A stretch of DNA of 64,000 bases, from contig NZ_AP024907.1 in assembly GCF_024347135.1 (NCBI RefSeq), positions 2,037,001 to 2,101,000 of the forward strand, in the 5' to 3' direction. The position numbers and the translations under genes were made by a program. Under the pieces are notes generated by a model. It did no database searches, was not told the origin of the DNA, and worked only from the letters and a program-made list of their open reading frames with translations. Positions within the stretch are counted from its first letter, which is position 1. The number at the start of each line of letters is the position of its first letter. Positions 29,774 to 37,286 of the stretch are shown in pieces. The stretch comes from Vibrio spartinae (lineage in GTDB: Bacteria; Pseudomonadota; Gammaproteobacteria; Enterobacterales; Vibrionaceae).

Positions 29774-30271
29774 GTGAAAGCTTCTGAATTGATTCATATA
29801 CTGAATGCCCTGCCCAATGATCCGGAAATCGTGACCGGAGAAACGTGGCTTCCGGAACGTTTGCTGCACGCCAAATGTCTTGATGATTTGTTGTTTTGTC
29901 AGTTTGATAATGCGCCGGAAGAAAATGAGGGGGACGAAGAAGGCCGAGGATTCGTCGATCATGAACTGTCGCTGATGAAAAGTCATATCATGCAGATTTT
30001 TACGGAAAAAGCACCTTTGGAACATAAGCGGGATGCGATTCTGGCTTTGATTCTTTATGCGCATGAACACTCGTCATCGGATGTGGTCGAAATGCTTGAA
30101 CAGATCAGCCTGCAAGAAAATAGTTTGCAGGAAAGCAGTTTGCAGGAAAACCATTTTCATGAAAGCAATGTTCATGAAAACAATGTCCATGAAAACAATG
30201 TTCATGAAAACAATGTCCAGGAAAATAATATTCAAGCAAACCATCTTCAAGCAAACGATCAAGAAACTTAA
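29774..30271 (+). CDS. hypothetical acidic protein with a ten-copy pentapeptide tail
   Basis: Conserved-looking small cytoplasmic protein, 165 aa. The start is proposed at GTG 29774 (peptide KASELIHILNALPNDPEIV follows), with GAGA just upstream; the frame stays open to 29606, so an earlier start is possible. The N-terminal part of about 110 residues is acidic (for example EENEGDEEGRG) and of unknown function. The last third is ten consecutive pentapeptides of the SLQEN / NVHEN / NIQAN type, encoded by a 15-bp DNA repeat. The tail is polar, rich in Asn, Glu, Gln and His, and probably disordered. No known domain was recognised. Confidence 0.72.
   Translation: MKASELIHILNALPNDPEIVTGETWLPERLLHAKCLDDLLFCQFDNAPEENEGDEEGRGFVDHELSLMKSHIMQIFTEKAPLEHKRDAILALILYAHEHSSSDVVEMLEQISLQENSLQESSLQENHFHESNVHENNVHENNVHENNVQENNIQANHLQANDQET
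30107..30256 (+). repeat. in-frame 15-bp minisatellite, ten copies
   Basis: Ten uninterrupted 15-bp units start at 30107 and repeat every 15 bases to 30256; central copies are AATGTTCATGAAAAC and AATGTCCATGAAAAC. Neighbouring copies differ at 1-3 bases and the array ends 15 bp before the stop. The unit is a multiple of three, so copy-number change would lengthen or shorten the protein without a frameshift. Confidence 0.93.
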
Positions 30272-30297
30272 TTCCGTCACGTCAGCGAAGTGCGTTG

Positions 30298-31359
30298 TCA
30301 GCGCTCCAATTTTCCTGTCTCAATTAACTGCGCAAAGAAATCATTCATCGTCACCGACAATGGCCGATATTTCAGCCCCAGTTCCCCAATACTTTTGGTA
30401 TTGTTGCCTTTCCAGGCGTAGCCGACATTTTGCGCAATACTTTTCCGAGTCATCGCAGGGTTGAGCAGCGGCCCAAACAACCAGACCAGCCATTTCGGCA
30501 ATACGCGTTTAGGTAGCGGATAGTGCTTGCCGTATTTGGGCAACAGCTGACGCGTCATTTCAAGTAATGTGGTGTTACAACCAGAGATGATATATCGACC
30601 TCGGGCATGAGCAGTATAAGCGGCTGATAAATGGGCTTCAGCAACATCCCGAACATCAACAACTCCGACCCCCCAGTCCGGCACACCGGCTTTCATGGAA
30701 CCATCCCCCATCTGACGAATAATATGAAAACTTTCAGAGGTTATATCAGAGGTGACAGCCGGCCCCATCACCAGAGAAGGATTAATGACAACCAATGCCC
30801 ATTGTTGCTGAGCCTCCGCGATACGCCATGCTTCTTTTTCAGCTTCGGTTTTAGAATATGAATATGGATTATGCTCCAAAGAGCTGGAATGATTCCAGAT
30901 TTCTTCAGTCACCATACCATGTTCTAAGTTTAACAAATCAGCATTATCGCCATAGATGGCGGCACAACTGCTGGTCAGCACAACACGCTGTACTGACGGC
31001 GTTAAAGTTGCCTGACTCAGTACATTGCGCGTGCCTTGCACGGCTGGCGCAATCAGTTCACTTTGCGGATCGCTGACCAGAAGCCGAAACGGAGACGCGG
31101 TGTGAAAGACGACTCGACAACCTTGCATCGCTTCAGCATATGACCCGTCATCGAGTAAATTGGCCTGAAAATAGCGAAGCGTTCCCGGTGCCGTGCGCGC
31201 GATTTGGTTGAGAGCGTTGAGTTTGTCCTGCTCCCTCAAATCACGAACTGTCGCGTGTACTGTTACACCGGATTCAAGTAAGCGTTTTATCAGCCACCCA
31301 GCCACATATCCTGTCGCGCCAGTGACAAGTACCGGCCATTTACGGTCAATGCGATACAT
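30298..31359 (-). CDS. NAD(P)-dependent SDR, dihydroflavonol-reductase/epimerase type
   Basis: Extended or atypical short-chain dehydrogenase of 353 aa. The Rossmann loop VTGATGYVAGW is near 12-22, VFHTASPF near 84-91, the catalytic Ser lies in VLTSSCAAIYG, and the YSYSK pair (Tyr/Lys) near 165-169. This pattern is typical of dihydroflavonol-4-reductase-like and cinnamoyl-CoA-reductase-like carbonyl reductases. Substrate unknown. It begins three bases after the TetR gene on the same strand, so it is the probable target of that repressor, perhaps in aldehyde or electrophile detoxification. Confidence 0.85.
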   Translation of the reverse strand: MYRIDRKWPVLVTGATGYVAGWLIKRLLESGVTVHATVRDLREQDKLNALNQIARTAPGTLRYFQANLLDDGSYAEAMQGCRVVFHTASPFRLLVSDPQSELIAPAVQGTRNVLSQATLTPSVQRVVLTSSCAAIYGDNADLLNLEHGMVTEEIWNHSSSLEHNPYSYSKTEAEKEAWRIAEAQQQWALVVINPSLVMGPAVTSDITSESFHIIRQMGDGSMKAGVPDWGVGVVDVRDVAEAHLSAAYTAHARGRYIISGCNTTLLEMTRQLLPKYGKHYPLPKRVLPKWLVWLFGPLLNPAMTRKSIAQNVGYAWKGNNTKSIGELGLKYRPLSVTMNDFFAQLIETGKLER

Positions 31360-31362
31360 AAT

Positions 31363-31953
31363 TCAATCGAACCCATCTAAACAGGATGTAGACATTGCAA
31401 TGCCACGCCAAAATACACGAAACGCCTCCCGAAATATTTCTTCTCTCTCATGCCGGGAATATTGTTTCCGGTTCGTATATGCCACCAGCGCATGAAGGTA
31501 ACTTTGCACATTGATACAGATCAGTTCGGGAGAAGTCGGATGGAGTATGCCGATCTGCTGAGCATCTTTGAGTTTGTCGTACATCGGCACCCATAACTCT
31601 TCTGCATACTGGTGTGCAGTTTCACCCAATAACTGCGAGGCATTCAGGACATTCATTGTCCGGTATTCGGTCAAATGATCATAAGACCAGTGCGCAAAAG
31701 CAATCCATTGGGTAAAACAGACATCGAAGACCGAAGCAGAGAAATCAACATAACTCAAAATGACATCAGCCATGTTTCGCTTGACAAAGATATAGACCTC
31801 ATCGATCAACATTTGCTTGGTCTCAAAATGATTAAACAGCGTGCCATTGGAAACACCGGCCTCTTTCGCAATCGCCGCCGTCGAGACTCCACCGCCATCC
31901 TGAGCGAATAAACGAATCGCGGCTTCAATGATCTGACGTTTCTTGGTATTCAT
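31363..31953 (-). CDS. TetR-family transcriptional repressor
   Basis: TetR-type regulator, 196 aa from the ATG at 31953 (a TTG nine bases upstream is possible). The helix-turn-helix spans about 5-50, with VSTAAIAKEAGVSNGTLFNHF as the recognition part; the rest is an all-helical ligand domain. A 26-bp perfect palindrome lies 12 bp upstream of the ATG, the usual arrangement for autorepression. It is co-transcribed with the downstream SDR gene. Confidence 0.92.
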   Translation of the reverse strand: MNTKKRQIIEAAIRLFAQDGGGVSTAAIAKEAGVSNGTLFNHFETKQMLIDEVYIFVKRNMADVILSYVDFSASVFDVCFTQWIAFAHWSYDHLTEYRTMNVLNASQLLGETAHQYAEELWVPMYDKLKDAQQIGILHPTSPELICINVQSYLHALVAYTNRKQYSRHEREEIFREAFRVFWRGIAMSTSCLDGFD

Positions 31954-31965
31954 CAAAAACAAAAC

Positions 31966-31991
31966 TTTTAGAGTGACTAGTCACTCTAAAA
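31966..31991. promoter_or_regulatory. TetR operator, perfect 26-bp palindrome
   Basis: Half-site TTTTAGAGTGACT and its exact complement meet at the centre (core TGACTAGTCA). The length and symmetry fit a TetR-family dimer-pair site, placed immediately before tetR so that binding would block its own promoter. Confidence 0.8.
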
Positions 31992-32060
31992 TAATGCAGA
32001 AGTACCAATGGCGTCAATCATTATTTAATTGAGAATCATTTGCACCTTGCAAGTCACTGC

Positions 32061-32181
32061 TTACCTTTCAAACCGCACTTTACTTCTCAAACCACATTTG
32101 TAGCAAAACTCATACGGTGGCGCTGAAAATGAACCGGATCGCACTTTGGCGGTCAAAATGTCATTGGCAGTCAAAATATCA
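32061..32181. repeat. two short tandem duplications in the tetR-terB gap
   Basis: A 19-bp unit (TTACCTTTCAAACCGCACT, then a diverged copy) covers 32061-32098, and an 18-bp unit (TTGGCGGTCAAAATGTCA, then TTGGCAGTCAAAATATCA) covers 32146-32181. The rest of the 366 bp between the TetR operator and the TerB gene shows no gene. Confidence 0.7.
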
Positions 32182-32357
32182 AAAGAGCATCAATGGGGTT
32201 TGCAAGATGGTTTCATTGACCCAGAAGATGACATTGCATAGTCTTTGCCAAATGCAGTTGGGTATAAAATAATCAATATCGACCGGATCACGTTTATTTT
32301 CTGCTGATCCTATGATATTTCTTACGGCTGATAATCAAGCGCTTCTGTGAGGAAAAT

Positions 32358-32807
32358 ATGTTTAATACCATTACATCGCTTTTTAAAGAACTACTTGAAG
32401 GTCAAGATCTCGGTCATCATGAAGACAGTCCGCAACTGGCAATCGCTTGCCTGCTGACTGAGGTGTCCGGGGCTGACCACGACATATCCGGACCAGAAAA
32501 AGATGCGCAAACTCAGCTTCTCATCAAACTGTGTCAACTGACTCACCCCGAAGCTGACAACCTATTAAAACAGGCTGCACAACAAGTTAAAGATTCCGTT
32601 TCGCTCTATGATTTTACATCCCAACTGCGAGCGTTATCTCAAGAAAGACGTTTTGAACTGATCCGTGCTATGTGGGAAGTCGCCAATGCCGATGATTACA
32701 TCGACCCATTTGAAGATGCGGTGATTCGTAAGACCGCAGAGCTTTTATATGTTGATCACCGTGAATTTATCCGAGCAAAATTAACCGTGACTGAGCATAA
32801 GTCTTAA
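32358..32807 (+). CDS. TerB-like protein
   Basis: Small all-helical cytoplasmic protein of 149 aa, like the TerB/DjlA N-terminal family. The pattern LAIACLLTEVSGADHDISGPEKD with acidic residues and the second half EVANADDYIDPFEDAVIRKTAELL form the two halves of the fold, whose acidic residues may bind metal. GAGG lies five bases before the ATG. It is alone here, with no other tellurite-resistance genes, so a tellurite role should not be assumed. Confidence 0.85.
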   Translation: MFNTITSLFKELLEGQDLGHHEDSPQLAIACLLTEVSGADHDISGPEKDAQTQLLIKLCQLTHPEADNLLKQAAQQVKDSVSLYDFTSQLRALSQERRFELIRAMWEVANADDYIDPFEDAVIRKTAELLYVDHREFIRAKLTVTEHKS

Positions 32808-32892
32808 CGGGCAATCGTTCTTCACGGAATTAGCTGCGATTTTTCGTCACGATCAACGTAACTCACGAACATCCATCCATTTTATGATAAAA

Positions 32893-32912
32893 GTCGAACA
32901 TCCCTGTTCGAC
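32893..32912 (+). terminator. terminator after the TerB-like gene
   Basis: Perfect arms GTCGAAC / GTTCGAC with loop ATCCCT, followed by CTCTTCTGTTT. Confidence 0.75.
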
Positions 32913-33051
32913 CTCTTCTGTTTAGTCTCTACACACCCGCCATCCTGATTGCTCCTATGATGAGGATTGTTTTTACAAAAGTATCAACTGAGGCTATGCT
33001 GCTTTTGCTTTTTCTTTTTCTTTCTATTTTTCTAATAAAGGATTCCTAAAG

Positions 33052-33939
33052 ATGTGGATTCTTGTGACACTCTTTGCCGCAACCTGCCAATCGCTCCGAA
33101 CTGCTTATCAAAAAACATTGTCTCAAGAGCAAGGCTTTTTACACGCAACCATGGCACGCTCGTTGTACGGCTTACCCATTGTGAGTGTTTATTTATTGAT
33201 CTGCTGGCATTTCGTCGGGCAAGTCACCTTACCGTCCGTCGGGCTATTTTTGGGATATGCGTCCGTTTGTGCCATTGCGCAAGTCCTCGCCACCTACCTG
33301 ATGCTACGCGTTTTTCAGTCCGGCAGTTTTGCGTTAGGGACACTTCTGGCAAAAACAGAAGCGGTACTTGCCGCCCTGATTGGTATTCCGCTGTTACACA
33401 ACTCGCTGAATCTGATTGCATGGAGCGGTATAGCACTGGGCGTCATGGGGACGTTAGTCATGAGTGTCCGACTGAGTAATTTACGGCATATACATAAAGA
33501 TATGTCACTACTGGCCGGGCTGGGCAGTGGATTCTGTTTTGCGATCACATCAGTGACAGCGTCACTTGCCAGTCATTCACTGCAAGGCTCGATTATTACC
33601 AGCGCGGGTGTCACCATCTGGTACGTCCTTGCGCTGCAATCGGTACTCTTATGTGGTCTGCAAATCTATCGCAGCCGTGATTACTTAACACCGGTGAAAC
33701 AGTCTTTTTTGCTCAGTAGCAAAGTGGGCATTCTCAGTTCAATGGGATCGATCGGTTGGTTCACCGGATTTGCCCTGATTAATCCGGCACTGGTCAAAAC
33801 GCTGGGGCAAATCGAGATTCTCGGCACACTATACTTTTCCAAGCGTCGCTTCCATGAACGGATGGCCTTACAGCAATGGCTCGGTGGCAGCATGATTATC
33901 GGTAGTGTCATATTGGTCGCGATTGCAACGCTCCTATAA
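33052..33939 (+). CDS. EamA/DMT-superfamily permease
   Basis: Inner-membrane drug/metabolite-type transporter of 295 aa with about ten hydrophobic segments in two EamA halves (for example the GTLLAKTEAVLAALIGIPLL stretch near 97-116 at the end of the first half). AAGGA lies nine bases before the ATG. Substrate unknown. The last six codons including the stop are duplicated just downstream in non-coding sequence. Confidence 0.87.
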   Translation: MWILVTLFAATCQSLRTAYQKTLSQEQGFLHATMARSLYGLPIVSVYLLICWHFVGQVTLPSVGLFLGYASVCAIAQVLATYLMLRVFQSGSFALGTLLAKTEAVLAALIGIPLLHNSLNLIAWSGIALGVMGTLVMSVRLSNLRHIHKDMSLLAGLGSGFCFAITSVTASLASHSLQGSIITSAGVTIWYVLALQSVLLCGLQIYRSRDYLTPVKQSFLLSSKVGILSSMGSIGWFTGFALINPALVKTLGQIEILGTLYFSKRRFHERMALQQWLGGSMIIGSVILVAIATLL

Positions 33940-34012
33940 AAAATTGCAACGCTCCTATAAGACGAAAGCAACTAACACGAAAGCAACGCGATAAAACGAT
34001 CACGCGATAAAA
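33922..34012. repeat. three successive tandem duplications starting at the DMT stop
   Basis: ATTGCAACGCTCCTATAA, whose TAA is the gene's stop, occurs at 33922-33939 and 33943-33960 (period 21). ACGAAAGCAAC occurs at 33962 and 33977 (period 15). ACGCGATAAAA occurs at 33986 and 34002 (period 16). The three units are unrelated to each other. Confidence 0.9.
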
Positions 34013-34042
34013 AAAGCAATGCGGTGAGCCGGTACATTGCTT
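34008..34042 (-). terminator. terminator of the exonuclease gene
   Basis: Arms AAGCAATG and CATTGCTT (34014-34021 and 34035-34042). On the minus strand the stem is followed by a run of T. It lies 24 nt beyond the stop at 34066. Confidence 0.75.
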
Positions 34043-34065
34043 CCTCGCACCACAAATGACTCGCG

Positions 34066-34596
34066 TTATAACATGGTCAACGCCAGTTTCGCGAGATTAT
34101 AGGCGTCAACATAGCCGGAATGCTGACGCCCTTCCCACGGAATCCCTGCCGACTCTTGAGCCGTCCGGTGTCCGATGCGATTTTCTTTCATTCGGTGTTG
34201 AATCCGGTACAAGGTTGCCAGATTAATAAACTCATGAATTGGTGAGTCGATGCCTTTCTGCTCGCACTCTTGTTGCAAAATCAGATCATCCCGGCCCCAA
34301 GCCATATACACTTTCTTGGTTGAACCAAAGTTTTTGATCATCGACTGAATCACCTGCGCCAGCGGTCGCCCCTGTTTTTCCAATTTACGCGGCGTAATTC
34401 CGGTCAATTCAGCGCAGAATAAAGACACCTCATCCTGTTCCGGCAGAACATAATACTGGGCTCTTTTGACGATTTTACCTTCATCCAGTGCAATTTCAGC
34501 TAAACCGATTTCAATAATTTCTCCGGTTGTGCCGACACCGTTTTCATTCCAACAACACATTTCCAGATCGAAGCAGACTACCCGATTGCAGTTCAT
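34066..34596 (-). CDS. DEDD-family 3'-5' exonuclease
   Basis: RNase T/DnaQ-fold exonuclease of 176 aa. Metal-binding residues are visible: FDLEMC (Asp10 and Glu12), an Asp in the central WGRDDLIL, and the C-terminal HSGYVDAYNLAKLAL, giving the DEDDh pattern. The sequence is closer to the Eri1/KapD-like group than to DnaQ or Orn. The substrate, RNA or DNA, cannot be told. A single gene, convergent with the DMT permease. Confidence 0.85.
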   Translation of the reverse strand: MNCNRVVCFDLEMCCWNENGVGTTGEIIEIGLAEIALDEGKIVKRAQYYVLPEQDEVSLFCAELTGITPRKLEKQGRPLAQVIQSMIKNFGSTKKVYMAWGRDDLILQQECEQKGIDSPIHEFINLATLYRIQHRMKENRIGHRTAQESAGIPWEGRQHSGYVDAYNLAKLALTML

Positions 34597-34804
34597 AACC
34601 TATATACCCAGTATTTCGCTCAAACCCGTGATCATAATGAAATAATCGCAAAAAGCGAACCACGGATACTACACCCCGAACAGGATGCACAAATAATCAG
34701 CGAACAAGCGCCTGATAACGGCAAATCCAGAGAGTTCATTCATGGATTGATGGCCTTTTGTGTTAAGATTTGCGCCACTATTTTAATGTAGCAGAGAATT
34801 ACAT

Positions 34805-35425
34805 ATGACCTTCGATCTAAACACAATACCGACGAGTTTCGACATGCTTCATGCCATTCTGGCCCTGTGTGCCATCGTTTTATTCATTTTAGTCATTAGC
34901 CGCCGGGCAAAAGTTGTCGAAAAAATTGTGGAAACACCCGTCGAAACCGTCGTTGAAAAACCGGTTGAAAAGATTGTCGAAGTAGAAAAAGTCGTTGAAG
35001 TTGAAAAAGTCGTGGAGAAAGTCGTTGAATCCAAGCTGGCAACAACATCAACGGACTCTGCCTTACAAATACTTGCTCTGTTCCAGAAAGAAGCCAGATT
35101 GGTCGATTTTCTCAATGAAGATATCATCCACTATTCCGATGAAGAAGTGGGTGCCGCAGCACGCGTGATCCACAGCGGTGGTAAGAAAGTGCTCGATGAC
35201 TATCTCAGTCTGCAACCGGTTCGTGACGAAGCAGAAGAAAGCAACATTACGATTGAAGCGGATTTCAACCCACAAGCCATTCGTCTGACGGGACATGTCA
35301 CCGGTCATGCACCTTATCAGGGCCTGTTGGTGCACAAAGGCTGGCAAGTCACCGCAATCCATCTTCCTCAAATCGCACCAGACTATGATGCATCAATTAT
35401 TGCGCCAGCAGAGGTGGAACTGTAA
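34805..35425 (+). CDS. DUF2760 membrane-anchored protein
   Basis: Protein of 206 aa with one membrane helix at about 15-32, then a repetitive VEK/VEKVVE spacer (residues 37-77) likely to be an extended or coiled-coil neck, then a globular DUF2760 domain (about 85-206). The spacer is built on a short repeated codon pattern. Its stop overlaps the ATG of the first Hsp70-like gene (TAATG), so the three genes here form one coupled operon. Function unknown; it may anchor the two Hsp70-like proteins at the inner membrane, an inference from operon structure and topology. Confidence 0.88.
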   Translation: MTFDLNTIPTSFDMLHAILALCAIVLFILVISRRAKVVEKIVETPVETVVEKPVEKIVEVEKVVEVEKVVEKVVESKLATTSTDSALQILALFQKEARLVDFLNEDIIHYSDEEVGAAARVIHSGGKKVLDDYLSLQPVRDEAEESNITIEADFNPQAIRLTGHVTGHAPYQGLLVHKGWQVTAIHLPQIAPDYDASIIAPAEVEL

Positions 35426-37284
35426 TGGAACAACATGCGCGTTACTGTGTCGGGATCGATCTCGGAACCACTCATAGTGTGCTGTCTTATGTGGATATGC
35501 ATGCTGAACCCCCGCAGGTCACGGTATTATCTATTCCACAAATGACCGCACCGGGGACGGTTGAATCATTACCTCAGTTAGGCTCATTTATCTATCAACC
35601 CCATGAACATGAAATGTCACCCAGTGCACGGATTCTCCCTTGGAGTGATGAGCCGCAAGCATTGGTCGGGGCAATCGCCCGTCAGTTAGGCAGCAAAACC
35701 CCGATTCGCCTCATCGCCAGTGCCAAATCCTGGCTGTGTCATGGTGGCGTTAACCGTCGTGATGCGTTCTTGCCGGCCGGTAGTCCGGATGATGTCAGTA
35801 AGCTGTCGCCACTACAGGCCACCGAACTGTATCTCGAACACTTACAAAACGCCTGGAACCATCAGTTTCCCCAGTATCCTTTGGCTGAACAGGATGTCAC
35901 CATCACGATTCCGGCCTCGTTTGACCCGGCAGCACGCGACTTCACCGCTGAAGCCGCCAAAAATATCGGCCTCAACCGCCGGACACTGCTGGAAGAGCCT
36001 CAAGCAGCACTCTATAGCTGGATTGATGCGAATGGCGAGTCATGGCGTGACCGTGTCAATGTCGGTGATGTGGTCCTGGTCGTCGATATCGGCGGCGGAA
36101 CAACCGATTTATCGCTTGTTGAAGTCAAAGAAAGTGACGGTCATCTGGTTCTGGAGCGGGTTGCTGTCGGTGAACATATTCTTCTGGGCGGGGACAATAT
36201 GGATCTCGCCCTCGCCTATCGTCTGAAAATGAAACTGGCGCAAAATGGTCAAGAACTGCAAGCGTGGCAAATTCAGGCGCTCACCCACGCCTGTCGTGAT
36301 GCCAAAGAAGCCCTGCTCAACGATGCAGAGCTGGCTGAAGTACCCATTGTTGTACCGAGCAGAGGCTCGAAACTGTTCGGTTCGACGTTGAAAACCGAAC
36401 TGACCCAACAAGAGGTCCGTCAGACGCTGGTCGATGGCTTCTTCCCCCAAGTTGGGGTTGATGAACTGCCTCAGCAAAGAGCCCGGGGCGCACTGACGCA
36501 AATGGGGCTGCCCTATGCGCAAGATGCCGGAATTACGCGCCATGTAGCTGCATTTTTAACCAAGCAAGCAAGTGCATCCACTGACACAACAGATACCATG
36601 ATGCCGTTTGGCGGAATTCCCGGTCTGGAAGCGGCCAATGCACCGACTTTTATCCAACCCAGCGCGATTTTACTCAATGGCGGTGTGCTCAAATCGACGT
36701 TACTGACAGAACGTTTGCTGACCACCATCAATCGCTGGCTGACCGATGCCGGTGCCGAGCCCGCTCGTACGCTGACTGGCATTCACCTGGATCTGGCGGT
36801 GTCTCAGGGCGCGGCGTATTACGGTGCGGTTCGTCAGGGAAGTGGCGTCAGAATTCGCGGCGGATTAGCCAGTGCTTATTATGTCGGGATTGAAAGTGCG
36901 ATGCCGGCAATTCCGGGCATGGCACCACCACTGGAAGCCATGTGTGTCGCCCCGTTCGGAATGGAAGAAGGCGCCAGTGTCACCATCAACCAGCGGGAGT
37001 TCGGTTTGGTGATCGGTCAACCGGTTCACTTCCAGTTTTTCGGTTCAACGGTTCGGCGCGATGACTCAGCCGGCACCCAACTGGAGACGTGGTCTGGCGA
37101 TGAACTTCAGGAACTCCCAGAGATTCAAGTGACACTCCCCGTCACCGAAGGCCGCCAAAACGGCCAGATTGTTCCGGTCACGCTCGCCGCCCGGGTCACC
37201 GAAGTGGGCACGTTGTATCTAGAAGCAATTGCCACCGATAACGGCCAGAAATGGCATGTCGAGTTTGATGTACGTGAAGGATAA
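35425..37284 (+). CDS. Hsp70-family protein (first of pair)
   Basis: Hsp70/actin-fold ATPase of 619 aa. Phosphate-1 loop GIDLGTTHSVL is at 10-20, phosphate-2 VDIGGGTTDLSLVE around 220, and the adenosine-site region LLNGGVLKS near 416. After the nucleotide-binding domain there is a beta-rich substrate-like domain but no long helical lid, so it is not DnaK. It starts inside the DUF2760 stop and ends two bases before the next ATG. It is probably a specialised chaperone acting with the neighbouring genes; client unknown. Confidence 0.9.
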   Translation: MEQHARYCVGIDLGTTHSVLSYVDMHAEPPQVTVLSIPQMTAPGTVESLPQLGSFIYQPHEHEMSPSARILPWSDEPQALVGAIARQLGSKTPIRLIASAKSWLCHGGVNRRDAFLPAGSPDDVSKLSPLQATELYLEHLQNAWNHQFPQYPLAEQDVTITIPASFDPAARDFTAEAAKNIGLNRRTLLEEPQAALYSWIDANGESWRDRVNVGDVVLVVDIGGGTTDLSLVEVKESDGHLVLERVAVGEHILLGGDNMDLALAYRLKMKLAQNGQELQAWQIQALTHACRDAKEALLNDAELAEVPIVVPSRGSKLFGSTLKTELTQQEVRQTLVDGFFPQVGVDELPQQRARGALTQMGLPYAQDAGITRHVAAFLTKQASASTDTTDTMMPFGGIPGLEAANAPTFIQPSAILLNGGVLKSTLLTERLLTTINRWLTDAGAEPARTLTGIHLDLAVSQGAAYYGAVRQGSGVRIRGGLASAYYVGIESAMPAIPGMAPPLEAMCVAPFGMEEGASVTINQREFGLVIGQPVHFQFFGSTVRRDDSAGTQLETWSGDELQELPEIQVTLPVTEGRQNGQIVPVTLAARVTEVGTLYLEAIATDNGQKWHVEFDVREG

Positions 37285-37286
37285 CT

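Noticed and set aside
30057..30464. Open frames in other phases over the minisatellite, on both strands
   Set aside because: A 15-bp repeat without stops in several frames creates them. Only the frame ending at 30271 has a non-repetitive, acidic N-terminal domain.
32358..32807. Tellurite-resistance island
   Set aside because: Only a single TerB-fold protein is present, with no terA, C, D or Z neighbours; the fold is common in unrelated proteins.
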